Shown: positions 1 through 7,355 of the stretch, in pieces | How the letters are laid out: the number at the start of each line of letters is the position of its first letter | Position numbering within the stretch: the stretch's first letter is position 1 | Assembly: GCA_022827185.1 (NCBI GenBank) | Contig: JAJDTM010000054.1 | Location: 1-39,816, forward strand | Length of the DNA stretch: 39,816 nucleotides | DNA from: Candidatus Poribacteria bacterium | GTDB lineage: Bacteria; Poribacteria; WGA-4E; WGA-3G | Direction: 5' to 3' | The notes under the pieces: model-generated | The model's input: the letters and a program-made list of their open reading frames with translations, nothing else | Databases searched by the model: none | What the model was told of the DNA's origin: nothing | Program-made: the position numbers and the translations under genes

Positions 1-125
1 TCTTGTTTTTACCGCCGTATTCTCCAGAGTTGAATCCGATTGAAAAGGATTTCGCTAACATCAAGCGGAGGCGTCAATATAACGCTGAGGCATCTATTGA
101 TGATATTATAAAAGTGTATAATTAA
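1..125 (+). CDS. IS630-family transposase, C-terminal end (partial at window edge)
   Basis: The reading frame is open from the window edge (codons from base 3) to TAA at 123-125. It encodes about 40 residues containing LPPYSPELNPIEK, the characteristic block around the last catalytic acidic residue (the E of NPIE) of the DDE domain of IS630/Tc1-type transposases, followed by a basic stretch (NIKRRR). Only the extreme C terminus is in the window, so nothing can be said about intactness upstream. The stop codon lies within about 15 bases of sequence homologous to the neighbouring metalloprotease paralogue, so the right end of the insertion sequence must fall around 126-141. The terminal inverted repeat cannot be verified without the other end. 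Family assignment is confident; element name is unknown. Confidence 0.85.
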   Translation, partial: LFLPPYSPELNPIEKDFANIKRRRQYNAEASIDDIIKVYN

Positions 126-259
126 TTACGGGATTCACTAATTAGAATCTTGAGTCCTTCCAATTGCAGTCCGCCGGTCGCCGCGATGAATCCATCCCCT
201 ACAGGCATGGCACTGAAGAGCAGGCACACGACCAGCAGAAGACTGAAGATATATCTCAT
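122..259 (-). pseudogene. 5' fragment of a third metalloprotease-dockerin paralogue, truncated by the IS element
   Basis: Reading leftwards from ATG at 259, the fragment encodes the signal peptide MRYIFSLLLVVCLLFSAMPV and about 20 further residues (GGLQLEGLKILI) nearly identical to the gene at 314-1507. It then leaves homology near 137-141 and hits a stop at 122-124, overlapping the end of the transposase frame. Upstream of it (260-303) is the same ribosome-binding stretch and gene tail (reading RVTASFKE then TGA at 274-276) that precedes the intact copy at 3381-4589. This shows that the duplicated unit included the end of a PEP-hydrolase-type gene. Interpretation: a third member of a tandem family was broken by IS630 insertion. 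The sequence comparison is direct; the order of events is inferred. Confidence 0.8.
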
Positions 260-313
260 TTTTTTCTAAACTTTCACTCCTTGAATGAAGCGGTCACCCG
301 CGGCTGGCTTGCC

Positions 314-1507
314 CTAACCAAATGCCCCCGCCACCAGCACCAAATCCCGTATATCGACCGTGCCATCCCCGTTAACATCGGCATTGCCAGCATCTTTTTC
401 CCCAAACTTTGCTGCCACTGCGACCAAATCCAAAATGTTGACCTCACCATCACCGTTGACATCTTCTTTGCGACGCGGTGGCTCAGGAAACATCTCGATA
501 ATGGCAGTGTTATTCGTTGCGAGTGCAATATCAAGGGGTGTTTGACCCTCCTTGCTCTTGAGTGAGTACTTGATGTCCTCGTGAGCGAGGAGTGCTTTGA
601 CGACTTCCTCCTTCTCATACATGACTGCATAGTGTAGGGCAGTCATACCACCGACATCTTGGGCATTGACATCGATGGTTGGGTCTTGCTCAAGCAACTC
701 CAGTGCATAGTGAGGATGATTGTGCTTGGTTTCAAAAATCAACGGATGTTTGGCAATACAGCCGCGTGGCTCTTCTTCAAAAACATAATCAGCAAAAAAA
801 CAGTCGTCTGAGGCAAGATCTTCGTAAAAGTACTTGTAGAGCCAGACGATCCCACGCTTGTCATCTTCGCTGATAGGGAACGGCAGGCTGCCATCGAAGT
901 TGTCAGCCCCCGCCATCACTGACGCTGGCTGATTGCCTGATGTCCTATGCAACCCACCCCGACTCCGCATGAAGCCAGGACGCTCATAAGTATCAGCCAA
1001 GCCGATGGCGTGACCCAACTCATGGACGAGGTAATAGCGCAGATTCGGAGTGACTTTAGTTCCTGTCCGTATAAGCAGATCGGGCGAATAGAGTCTTCCT
1101 ACCAGCGCTTCTGACCCTGCTTGTGTGCAGATAAAAGTAACCCGCAGATCGACCGCTCGCCGTCCCTCCAGTTCTTTAGGTGTGTTGGGGTCATAGTCAG
1201 CCTGTAGCTCGTAGATAAACTTATCGACAATCGGACGGTCTGGATTCAGTTCTTTTAACGGCTCAAGCCACGTCCGCAGTGAGGCTGAAATAGCGTCCTT
1301 CAATGCCTCGTCGTTTTGTCTGTCTTCGGGCTGGCAATCGACACCGTAACGGTAGGCGATCTTCCACTGTGGCTTATGAACCTCATTAATTAAGATTACA
1401 AGTCCTTCTAATTGCAGTCCGCCGGACAGTGCGATGAATCCATCCCCTACAGGCATGGCACTGAAGAGCAGGCACACGACCAGCAGAAGACTGAAAATAT
1501 ATCTCAC
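314..1507 (-). CDS. Secreted metalloprotease-like protein with ankyrin repeats and C-terminal dockerin (copy A)
   Basis: This 397-residue protein has an N-terminal signal peptide (hydrophobic core at residues 5-20). A metzincin-like zinc site follows at 162-172: HELGHAIGLAD, with H162, E163, H166 and a third ligand at D172, and a possible Met-turn around M198. Residues about 255-340 form ankyrin-type repeats (GGMTALHYAV, GQTPLDIALA). The end (349-397) is a type I dockerin with two calcium loops starting DVNGDG. Likely role: an exported peptidase attached through the dockerin. The substrate is unknown, and the ankyrin part is unusual for an exported enzyme. The start is GTG at 1507; the same MRYIF start is conserved in both paralogues, and AAGGAG lies upstream. 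It is a paralogue of 3381-4589. Domain order is visible; catalytic activity is inferred. Confidence 0.85.
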   Translation of the reverse strand: MRYIFSLLLVVCLLFSAMPVGDGFIALSGGLQLEGLVILINEVHKPQWKIAYRYGVDCQPEDRQNDEALKDAISASLRTWLEPLKELNPDRPIVDKFIYELQADYDPNTPKELEGRRAVDLRVTFICTQAGSEALVGRLYSPDLLIRTGTKVTPNLRYYLVHELGHAIGLADTYERPGFMRSRGGLHRTSGNQPASVMAGADNFDGSLPFPISEDDKRGIVWLYKYFYEDLASDDCFFADYVFEEEPRGCIAKHPLIFETKHNHPHYALELLEQDPTIDVNAQDVGGMTALHYAVMYEKEEVVKALLAHEDIKYSLKSKEGQTPLDIALATNNTAIIEMFPEPPRRKEDVNGDGEVNILDLVAVAAKFGEKDAGNADVNGDGTVDIRDLVLVAGAFG

Positions 1508-1533
1508 TTTTTTTATCTTTCACTCCTTCTTGG

Positions 1534-1565
1534 TTTAGACAGTGCCCCGAATTTCCGATGGCAGT
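1534..1565. repeat. 32-bp direct repeat flanking the AlbA_2 gene (left copy; right copy at 3329-3360)
   Basis: The stretch beginning TTTAGACAGT and ending GATGGCAGT recurs at 3329-3360 with about three mismatches in the same orientation. The two copies bracket everything between the two metalloprotease paralogues, including the regulator gene at 2084-3301. They may mark the boundary of a duplication or of an inserted segment. Confidence 0.7.
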
Positions 1566-1673
1566 CCACCTTTGAAACCACGATAAGGTCATCTGAAGTA
1601 GGGGCATCTAAAAGTGTTGATTGTCTAACATCAATAGGACTTACGCATGTGGTTCTTTTGTAGCACAAACTGT

Positions 1674-1834
1674 ATGAAGATTAATTTATTAATTCGGTAA
1701 TGTTGTCAGAACGTGCGATGAATCGCACTACTACGAACCCACCCGTTTGTAGTAGGGCAATTCTGCGGCGTACTCGCCCAAATGCGAAGTGCATTATTGC
1801 CCGTTAATTACCGATTTATTTTCTTAAACTTCAT
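1674..1834. repeat. Large palindromic element, copy 1 (161 bp)
   Basis: The ends ATGAAG and CTTCAT begin imperfect 28-bp terminal inverted repeats finishing in CGGTAAT. Internal hairpins are GTGCGA/TCGCAC, then CTACTACGAAC/GTTTGTAGTAG, then GGGCAAT/ATTGCCC with a 30-bp module (1764-1793) in its loop. The element sits between the arms CACAAACT (1664-1671) and AGTTTGTG (1837-1844), so it lies inside a larger hairpin. Other copies are at 10795-10920 and 37573-37730. No coding capacity. It resembles a MITE, but the family is unknown. Confidence 0.8.
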
Positions 1835-1905
1835 TTAGTTTGTGTCCCCAGAACACTATGTGTTCCGAAAAATCTCATCTAACATAACCCAACTTGCCAC
1901 CTGTT

Positions 1906-1932
1906 TATACACATAGCACTCCGCTGGAGTGC
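1906..1932. repeat. Short covarying hairpin, TATANACAT family
   Basis: TATACACATA leads into stem GCACTCC, loop GCT and stem GGAGTGC. Family members share the TATANACAT leader but carry different, still complementary, stems (1955-1980, 26432-26456, 37352-37375, 37405-37429). Confidence 0.65.
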
Positions 1933-1954
1933 AAGAGTTGAATACACCATTTTC

Positions 1955-1980
1955 TATAGACATAACACCCCTCTGGGGTG
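1955..1980. repeat. Short covarying hairpin, TATANACAT family
   Basis: TATAGACATAA leads into stem CACCCC, loop TCT and stem GGGGTG. The leader is shared with 1906-1932, but the stem sequence differs on both sides. Confidence 0.65.
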
Positions 1981-2083
1981 AGGAAAGTGTCTGAAAAACT
2001 GTGTTGAAACGCTCAAAATCTGTTAGTAGCAACTTGGGTTAACATAACACGCTGCAGTCAAAATTGTGTAAGTCCTGCACTAT

Positions 2084-3301
2084 TTAGTCGTTGTTTTCTT
2101 GAAGAGATTTTGCCGCAAATATTGTCAAGCATAATTCTTCGTTAAAGAGTTCATAAACAGGCGTTTTCCCACTCAATTGTTCGCTTTCGTTTAGAATGAT
2201 GCCCACGCCTTCACCCCGTCGTTCCAAAAAGTGTCTCCGTTTCACCTGTTTCCCATCACCATCATCTAAAGCAATTTCCGAAAGTAGACGCGATAAGAGT
2301 TCATTACGCGTGGCTTGGCTATAGCGTAATTTATCAATTGTCAGCGTATTTGCTAACGCGCCTGGAGAATATAACTCAAGTCGATCCCTAAACATGAACA
2401 GACGAATTTTTGAGCCGCTTTTTGAATAATCTCTATGTACAACTGCGTTAACGATTGCCTCAAAGACTGCGCGCATGCTGTATTGGGGTCGGTCTATCCT
2501 GCCAATTTCCTTCCGCGCGGATATCTGGTTATGTTTTTGCACAAATTTAAAAGCATCTATAATCTGTTGGTCAAGGGGGCCTCTAAAATCTTTTGCATCA
2601 ATCTGGTAGTTTGCATCTTTTTCTTTTCCACTATAATAAACGGCTTGAATAAAACTGTTATAGAGGAAATCATCAGGTGTTTCATGACACATCAAAACGC
2701 CAGCGACAGAAGCGCGAATCTCCTGACCTTCTTGGACGAGTAAGCTTCTTTTCAAGAGTAAGTTTTCTATGTCATCTTCAGGGGCATCTTCTGTGATGAA
2801 TCGGCGGTAGAGCGATTCTTTTAATGTTTCCTTATGCGTATTTGGGACTAATTGTTCATCAAATGTAATAATCCTTGCTTGTGAACGACTTTGTAACAAT
2901 CTCGCCAACTGGTCAGTCGGCATTTCTCTTTTGCTGCTTCCCTGGCGAGCAAAATAGCCGTTAGAAGTTTTGTGAACAAACAGACTTCTCGGCACCTCTA
3001 TTTTCAGTAGGTTTTTATCATCAATCCGTAATTTCTCTGTGAAAATCGGAATGGCGGGTTCAATACTGTCTTCGCAGATTTCAACAACTGTTTTTTCCAC
3101 CCGGTTTAACTGCTGCAGATCAAGTCCTACAATTTCACTATTATCGTCAACACCTATAAGTATCACACCGCCTCTGGTGTTTGCAAAAGCGGCAATCTCA
3201 TCTGCGATGCTGTCTCTGCGGGGCATTTCTCTTTTAAACTCAATCGTTGCGTCTTCGCCAAGCCTAATTTTTTCTATCAGTTCGGTTAGACTGTAAAGCA
3301 T
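2084..3301 (-). CDS. AlbA_2 / divergent AAA_4-type regulator with C-terminal HATPase-like domain
   Basis: This 405-residue cytoplasmic protein opens with an AlbA_2 (Schlafen-like AAA_4) domain: an early IEFKRE motif, an EIAAFANTRGGVILIGVDD block at about 33-52 and GLDL shortly after. The second half holds the HATPase_c_4 signature EAIVNAVVHRDYS (about residues 283-295) and the later RGEGVGI glycine motif. Proteins of this architecture are annotated as putative transcriptional regulators or ATP-dependent helicases; the biochemical role is generally unproven. It sits alone between the two metalloprotease paralogues, and 32-bp direct repeats flank the interval, so it may have arrived separately from its neighbours. 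The start ATG at 3301 is supported by family length and the MLYSLTELIE beginning. Family identity is firm, function is not. Confidence 0.82.
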   Translation of the reverse strand: MLYSLTELIEKIRLGEDATIEFKREMPRRDSIADEIAAFANTRGGVILIGVDDNSEIVGLDLQQLNRVEKTVVEICEDSIEPAIPIFTEKLRIDDKNLLKIEVPRSLFVHKTSNGYFARQGSSKREMPTDQLARLLQSRSQARIITFDEQLVPNTHKETLKESLYRRFITEDAPEDDIENLLLKRSLLVQEGQEIRASVAGVLMCHETPDDFLYNSFIQAVYYSGKEKDANYQIDAKDFRGPLDQQIIDAFKFVQKHNQISARKEIGRIDRPQYSMRAVFEAIVNAVVHRDYSKSGSKIRLFMFRDRLELYSPGALANTLTIDKLRYSQATRNELLSRLLSEIALDDGDGKQVKRRHFLERRGEGVGIILNESEQLSGKTPVYELFNEELCLTIFAAKSLQENND

Positions 3302-3328
3302 GACTCATCTCCGAAGTGAATGCGTCTA

Positions 3329-3360
3329 TTTAGACAGTAGCCCGAATTTCTGATGGCAGT
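3329..3360. repeat. 32-bp direct repeat flanking the AlbA_2 gene (right copy)
   Basis: Near-identical to 1534-1565 and in the same orientation. It lies between the AlbA_2 gene start and the end of metalloprotease copy B. Confidence 0.7.
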
Positions 3361-3380
3361 ACAGCCGCGGCAGTCTCGCC

Positions 3381-4589
3381 CTAACCAAATGCCCCCGCCA
3401 CCAGCACCAAATCCCGTATATCGACCACACCATCGCCGTTAACATCGGCGTTGCCTGCCTCTTTTTCCCCAAACTTTGCTGCCACGGCTACCAAATCCAA
3501 AATGTTGACCTCACCATCGCCGTTGACATCCTCTTTGCGACGCGGGGACTCAGGAAACATCTCGATTATGGCACTGTTATTCGTTGCGAGTGCAATATCA
3601 AGTGGCGTCTCCGCTTGCTTGTTCTTGAGTGAAGGTTGGATGTCCTTGTGAGCGAGCAGTGCTTTGACGACTGCCTCCTTCTCATACATCACCGCATAGT
3701 GCAGGGCAGTCATGCCACCGACATCCTGAGCGTTGACATCGATGGTTGGGTCGTCCTTGAGCAATCGCAAGGCAAACTCAGGATGATTGTGCTTAGTCTC
3801 AAAAATCAACGGATATTTGGCAATACAGCCACGCGGCTCTTCTTCCATAACATAGTCCGCAAAAAAACAGTCATCTGATGCGAGGTCTTCATAAAAGTAC
3901 TTGTAGAGCCAGACGATACCACGCTTGTCATCTTCATTGATAGTGACTCCTTTACTGCCATCGTACTTACTGTCATCGTAGTTGTGTGACGCTGCCATCC
4001 TTGACGCGGGCTGATTGCCTGATGTCAAATCTAACCCACCCCGACTCCGCATGAAACCCGGACGCTCATACGTATCAGCCAAGCCGAAGGCATGACCCAA
4101 TTCGTGGATGAGGGAATAGTACATGTTGATTGTGACTGTAGTGCCTCTCCGTATGATCACATCAGGTGAGTAGAGCATCCCTACTAGCGCGCCTGATATT
4201 CCTTGCGTGCACTCAAAAGCTACTCGTAGATCAACTGCTCGCCTTCCCTCCAGTTCTTTAGGTGTGTTGGGGTCATAGTCAGGTTGTAGCTCGTAGATAA
4301 ACTTATCCACAATCGGACGGTCTGGATTTAGTTCCTTCAGCGGCTCAAGCCACGTCCGCAGTGAGGCTGAAATAGCTTCCTTCAATGCCTCGCCGTTTTG
4401 TCTGTCTTCGGGTTTGCAATCGACACCGTAACGGTAAGCGATCTTCCACTCCGGCTCATGAACCTTGGCAATTAACGACTTGAGCACTTTCAAGGACGGT
4501 CCGAAGGATGCTGGGATGAATCCATCCCCTACAGGCATGGCACTGAAGAGCAGGCACACGACCAGCAGAAGACTGAAAATATATCTCAT
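3381..4589 (-). CDS. Secreted metalloprotease-like protein with ankyrin repeats and C-terminal dockerin (copy B)
   Basis: This 402-residue paralogue of 314-1507 is collinear with it through residue 200. It has the same signal peptide, the zinc motif HELGHAFGLAD at 162-172, a candidate Met-turn (SRMAAS) near 198, ankyrin-type repeats, and a two-loop dockerin at the end (DVNGDGEVNILD and DVNGDGVVDIRD). A short insertion (DDSKYDGSKG, about 205-214) distinguishes it from copy A. The frame is also open to a GTG at 4607, but ATG at 4589 is preferred: the MRYIF start is shared by all three copies, and the region upstream is out of frame or stopped in the others. The start lies 14 bases after the stop of the PEP-hydrolase-type gene, whose last codons provide the AAGGAG ribosome-binding site. 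The two genes are probably co-transcribed. Confidence 0.87.
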   Translation of the reverse strand: MRYIFSLLLVVCLLFSAMPVGDGFIPASFGPSLKVLKSLIAKVHEPEWKIAYRYGVDCKPEDRQNGEALKEAISASLRTWLEPLKELNPDRPIVDKFIYELQPDYDPNTPKELEGRRAVDLRVAFECTQGISGALVGMLYSPDVIIRRGTTVTINMYYSLIHELGHAFGLADTYERPGFMRSRGGLDLTSGNQPASRMAASHNYDDSKYDGSKGVTINEDDKRGIVWLYKYFYEDLASDDCFFADYVMEEEPRGCIAKYPLIFETKHNHPEFALRLLKDDPTIDVNAQDVGGMTALHYAVMYEKEAVVKALLAHKDIQPSLKNKQAETPLDIALATNNSAIIEMFPESPRRKEDVNGDGEVNILDLVAVAAKFGEKEAGNADVNGDGVVDIRDLVLVAGAFG

Positions 4590-4603
4590 GTTTTTCAAAA
4601 CTT

Positions 4604-5425
4604 TCACTCCTTAAATGAAGCCGTTACCCGTGGGATGCTCTCCTCGCAGGCGAACCGTTCGATGCTGGAGGCACCGACGAAACCGACAGTGTCCGTTTTT
4701 TCGTTAATAAACGCCGCCTCCGGTGCTTTTGAGATGGGACCGCCGTGTGCAAGACAGATAACATCTGGATTTATCGATTGCGCAGCGTCGCAGATTTCTT
4801 GGACCCGCACTGCTGCATCCTCAAGTGTGAAGGCGGTTTCTGCACCGATGGTGCCGCCGATTGTGGTACCCATGTGCGCGATAATTACATCCGCACCGAC
4901 TTTTGCCATGTTCTCGGATTCTTCGGGGTTGAAGACATAGACAATCGTGAAAAGATCCATCTCGTGGGCGATGCCGATCGTTTCGACCTCTTTGTAGAAA
5001 CCCATCCCTGTCTCTTCGAGTGTCACCCTGAAAGTGCCGTCAATCACGCCGACAGTCGGGAAGTTATTCACACCGTCAAAACCGACTTCTTTGACCTGTT
5101 TAAGGAAGTTGCTCATCCGGCGCGTCGGGTCTGTGCCGTTGACGCCTGCGATAACGGGTGTCTCTTGGACGACAGGTAACACCTCGCGTTCACCCATCTC
5201 CATGACGATGGCGTTCGCATCGCCATAAGCCAAAAGCCCTGCACAAGAACCAAAACCTGACATCCGGTAGCGACCGGAGTTGTAAATTACGATGAGGTCT
5301 GCGCCGCCGCGCTCGGCGAATTTCGCGGTGATGCCTGTCCCGGCACCGACAGCGAGCAGATGTTTGCCGCGGTCCAACTCCGTTCTCAATCGTCCTAAAA
5401 CTTCATCTCGTCTATAATCTGGCAT
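4604..5425 (-). CDS. Phosphoenolpyruvate hydrolase-family TIM-barrel protein
   Basis: This 273-residue soluble protein matches the PEP_hydrolase family (related to the isocitrate lyase/PEP mutase fold and to the barrel half of Tm-1-like proteins). Recognisable blocks are LLAVGAGTGITAKFAERGGADLIVIYNSGRYRM near the start, ETPVIAGVNGTDP, NFPTVGVIDG, IAHMGTTIGG, LAHGGPISKAPEA and GASSIER near the end. The substrate is not established in most members. The start ATG at 5425 is preceded by an AAGGAAA ribosome-binding site, and that site lies in a 112-bp tandemly duplicated upstream region. The stop overlaps the ribosome-binding site of the downstream metalloprotease copy B. The C-terminal RVTASFKE tail also survives as a remnant at 274-300, so the tail travelled with the metalloprotease duplication. 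Confidence 0.85.
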   Translation of the reverse strand: MPDYRRDEVLGRLRTELDRGKHLLAVGAGTGITAKFAERGGADLIVIYNSGRYRMSGFGSCAGLLAYGDANAIVMEMGEREVLPVVQETPVIAGVNGTDPTRRMSNFLKQVKEVGFDGVNNFPTVGVIDGTFRVTLEETGMGFYKEVETIGIAHEMDLFTIVYVFNPEESENMAKVGADVIIAHMGTTIGGTIGAETAFTLEDAAVRVQEICDAAQSINPDVICLAHGGPISKAPEAAFINEKTDTVGFVGASSIERFACEESIPRVTASFKE

Positions 5426-5666
5426 ATTTTTATATTTCCTTGCGGTTAAATAACGTCGGTTTGAACCTTTGACGTGCCTTTCTTAAATCCGCTCTCCATT
5501 TCATTACGAGCTACGTTCTTAGTGCTTTGAAGACCGGATTTTTATATTTCCTTGCGGTTAAATGACGTGGGTTTGAACTTTGACGTGCCTTTCTTAAATC
5601 CGCTCTCCATTTCATTACGAGCTGCGTTTTTGATGCTATGAAAAGCGGATTTTTAACTTTCCTTGC
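5426..5666. repeat. Tandem duplication (about 112 bp, 2.2 copies) of the upstream region of the PEP-hydrolase-type gene
   Basis: Copy 1 is 5426-5537, copy 2 is 5538-5648, and a third, partial copy starts at 5649. Each copy begins ATTTTTATATTTCC, which on the minus strand holds the AAGGAAA ribosome-binding site. Differences are a few substitutions and single-base indels. Any promoter in the unit would be present more than once. Confidence 0.85.
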
Positions 5667-5669
5667 TTA

Positions 5670-5829
5670 ATAGCAGTCAGCCGTCAGTTGTCAATGTTAG
5701 CAAGTGTGCTAAAGTTTCAAAGTGTACTAAAGTTGCGAATGCCTCACAGTGAGAGTAACCTTACGGACTTTAGAAACACTTTACGGACTTCTTTAACTGA
5801 CAACTGATAACTGGTAACTAATAACTATT
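5670..5829. repeat. Heptad inverted-repeat intergenic element
   Basis: The left arm (GTCAGCCGTCAGTTGTC) and right arm (AACTGACAACTGATAACTGG) are reverse-complementary in type. The core between them carries AAAGTGT and CTAAAGTT units and their complements. The right arm supplies the TAG stop codon of the sulfatase-fold gene (5825-5827). Confidence 0.7.
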
Positions 5830-7219
5830 CATCTCTTGATTTGGCTTGTAAACGTGCGGCTTCGCCTGGGTTTCCGATGTGCATCGTGTCGTACGCCTGT
5901 TCAGAGCTTTTGAATGGACCGATACCTTTATGTCCGTGCCAATCGCCTTGGTTCATAATCGGATTTGGCAATCCAGTCTCCTGTTCTCGTTGGCGGATCC
6001 AGCTTTTCATCCGCGTTTCGAGGACATTCACGATGTCGGGGTGTGTATCAGCGAGGTTATTGTTCTCATCGGGGTCTTGGATGAGGTTGTAGAGTTCAAC
6101 GGGCGGCTTGAAGTGGAAGTCGGGTTCAAGGGCGACGATGAGTTTCCATTCAGGTGTCCGCCAACCGTGTTTACGCATCCACGTGCATTCCGTGATATAG
6201 AACTCGCTGTCGTAAGAAGTAACTTCGCCGTTGATTAAGGCGGTGAGGCTCTGTCCGTCGAATGCTATATCGGTTTCGATGTCGGCGAGTTCGAGGAGCG
6301 TCGGCACGAGGTCTTTGTGTTGGTTGTAGCCTGAGACCCGTTTTCCGGCAGGCACGCGACCGGGATAGCGGATAATTAGCGGGACGTGCAACGTGACATC
6401 GTAGAGTCCGTGATGATCAAACCAGCATTCGTGGTCGTAGAGGGTTTCACCGTGATCGCCGTTGATAACGATGATCGTCTCGTCCATCACGCCGCGCGTT
6501 TCAAGGGCATTAAAGAGTGTCTGGATACACGCGTCCATGTAAGCGATTGCGCCGTCGTATTGTGCGATGACGTAATCTTTATCGGTGATGCCGGGTGGCA
6601 TCCAAGAGGCAAAGTAATCGCAGAACGGTTTAAATTCCATCACCGGCTCCATAGACTTATTGCTCGGATCGCACTCATCGCCGTGGTAGAAGGTGCGTTC
6701 ATAGGGCGCGGGCGGTAGATAGGGGGAATGCGGGTCCATGTGGCGCAGGAACAGGAAGAACGGTTTTTCGTCGCTCTGATCGATGAGTCGATTCAGTTCT
6801 GGGAGAGTTGTTTTGTTGAGGTTTTCCGCTTTCGGACTCCGTCCAGAATCATCGGGACCCCACCCAGAGAAGTCAAGATAGGTGTCAAACCCACGTGCGC
6901 TGGGGCCGCCGAACCCGACGCACGTCGTGTCGTAACCTGCATCTCTGAGGATTTCTGCTAACGTTTTAACCTCTTCACGGAGCGGTCCTTGGTGGCGCAG
7001 CGCGACCACCTGCGTGCTGAACGTATCTAATCCAGTTAGCATAGATGCATAAGCACTCGTTGTCGGGATGTGTGCGCTGTAGGTTTTTTCAAAGAGGGTT
7101 CCGCTCTCCGCAAATCGGTCGATATGTGGTGTTGTGAGTAGATGGTACCCGTAGCAACTCATGTGCGTTGCGAGAAGCGAGTCAACGCCCATCAGGACGA
7201 TATTTGGCTGTTTCGCCAT
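5825..7219 (-). CDS. Sulfatase-fold (alkaline phosphatase superfamily) hydrolase without the formylglycine cysteine
   Basis: This 464-residue protein has the sulfatase fold. It begins PNIVLMGVDSL with metal ligand D13, keeps CYGY and TTPHIDRFA, and carries the GDHGETLYDH metal-binding block around residue 255. The nucleophile region reads IPTTSAYASMLTG, where typical sulfatases have C-x-P-S-R or S-x-P-S-R before ASLLTG. Aligned on the terminal ASMLTG, the cysteine position is T53 and the arginine is Y57. It is therefore unlikely to be a formylglycine sulfatase. A threonine nucleophile is used by phosphodiesterase and phosphotransferase members of the same superfamily, so a phosphoester substrate is possible (inference). 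No signal peptide is seen. AAAGGAG precedes ATG at 7219. It is transcribed after the PhyH gene on the same strand. Confidence 0.85.
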   Translation of the reverse strand: MAKQPNIVLMGVDSLLATHMSCYGYHLLTTPHIDRFAESGTLFEKTYSAHIPTTSAYASMLTGLDTFSTQVVALRHQGPLREEVKTLAEILRDAGYDTTCVGFGGPSARGFDTYLDFSGWGPDDSGRSPKAENLNKTTLPELNRLIDQSDEKPFFLFLRHMDPHSPYLPPAPYERTFYHGDECDPSNKSMEPVMEFKPFCDYFASWMPPGITDKDYVIAQYDGAIAYMDACIQTLFNALETRGVMDETIIVINGDHGETLYDHECWFDHHGLYDVTLHVPLIIRYPGRVPAGKRVSGYNQHKDLVPTLLELADIETDIAFDGQSLTALINGEVTSYDSEFYITECTWMRKHGWRTPEWKLIVALEPDFHFKPPVELYNLIQDPDENNNLADTHPDIVNVLETRMKSWIRQREQETGLPNPIMNQGDWHGHKGIGPFKSSEQAYDTMHIGNPGEAARLQAKSRDE

Positions 7220-7235
7220 ATTACAATTCTCCTTT

Positions 7236-7355
7236 TTTAATAGTTTCCAGAGAAACAGTTGTCAGTAACCAGTAACCAGTTTCCAGTAAGAGAAGTGCCT
7301 AATACATCAGACCTCCCTCTTAACTGGTCACTGGCAACTGGAAACTGATAACTAT
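7236..7355. repeat. Heptad inverted-repeat intergenic element
   Basis: CAGTAACCAGTAACCAGTTT on the left is answered by AACTGGTCACTGGCAACTGG on the right, around a core of about 40 bases. The right arm overlaps the TAG stop (7352-7354) of the PhyH gene. Confidence 0.75.

Larger units (their letters stand above)
1636..2076. repeat. Repeat-filled intergenic block bounded by AGGACTTAC inverted ends
   Basis: AGGACTTACGCA at 1636-1647 and TGTGTAAGTCCT at 2065-2076 are inverted copies with one mismatch, delimiting about 440 bases without a gene. Inside are one copy of the large palindromic element (1674-1834), the hairpin GAACAC/GTGTTC at 1850-1864, two covarying short hairpins (1906-1932, 1955-1980), and an outer inverted pair reading AACCCAACTTG and CAACTTGGGTT. 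The motif TAGGACTTACGCA occurs again at 10760-10772, next to the second palindromic element. It may be a MITE-like unit carrying nested repeats. No transposase is present. Confidence 0.5.

Noticed and set aside
274..630. 118-codon frame on the minus strand
   Set aside because: It is a shadow of the metalloprotease copy A in another frame; only its last codons (the RVTASFKE tail) are meaningful, as a duplicated remnant.
4590..4607. GTG start adding six residues to metalloprotease copy B
   Set aside because: The equivalent position is out of frame or followed by a stop in the other two copies, while the MRYIF start is conserved in all three.
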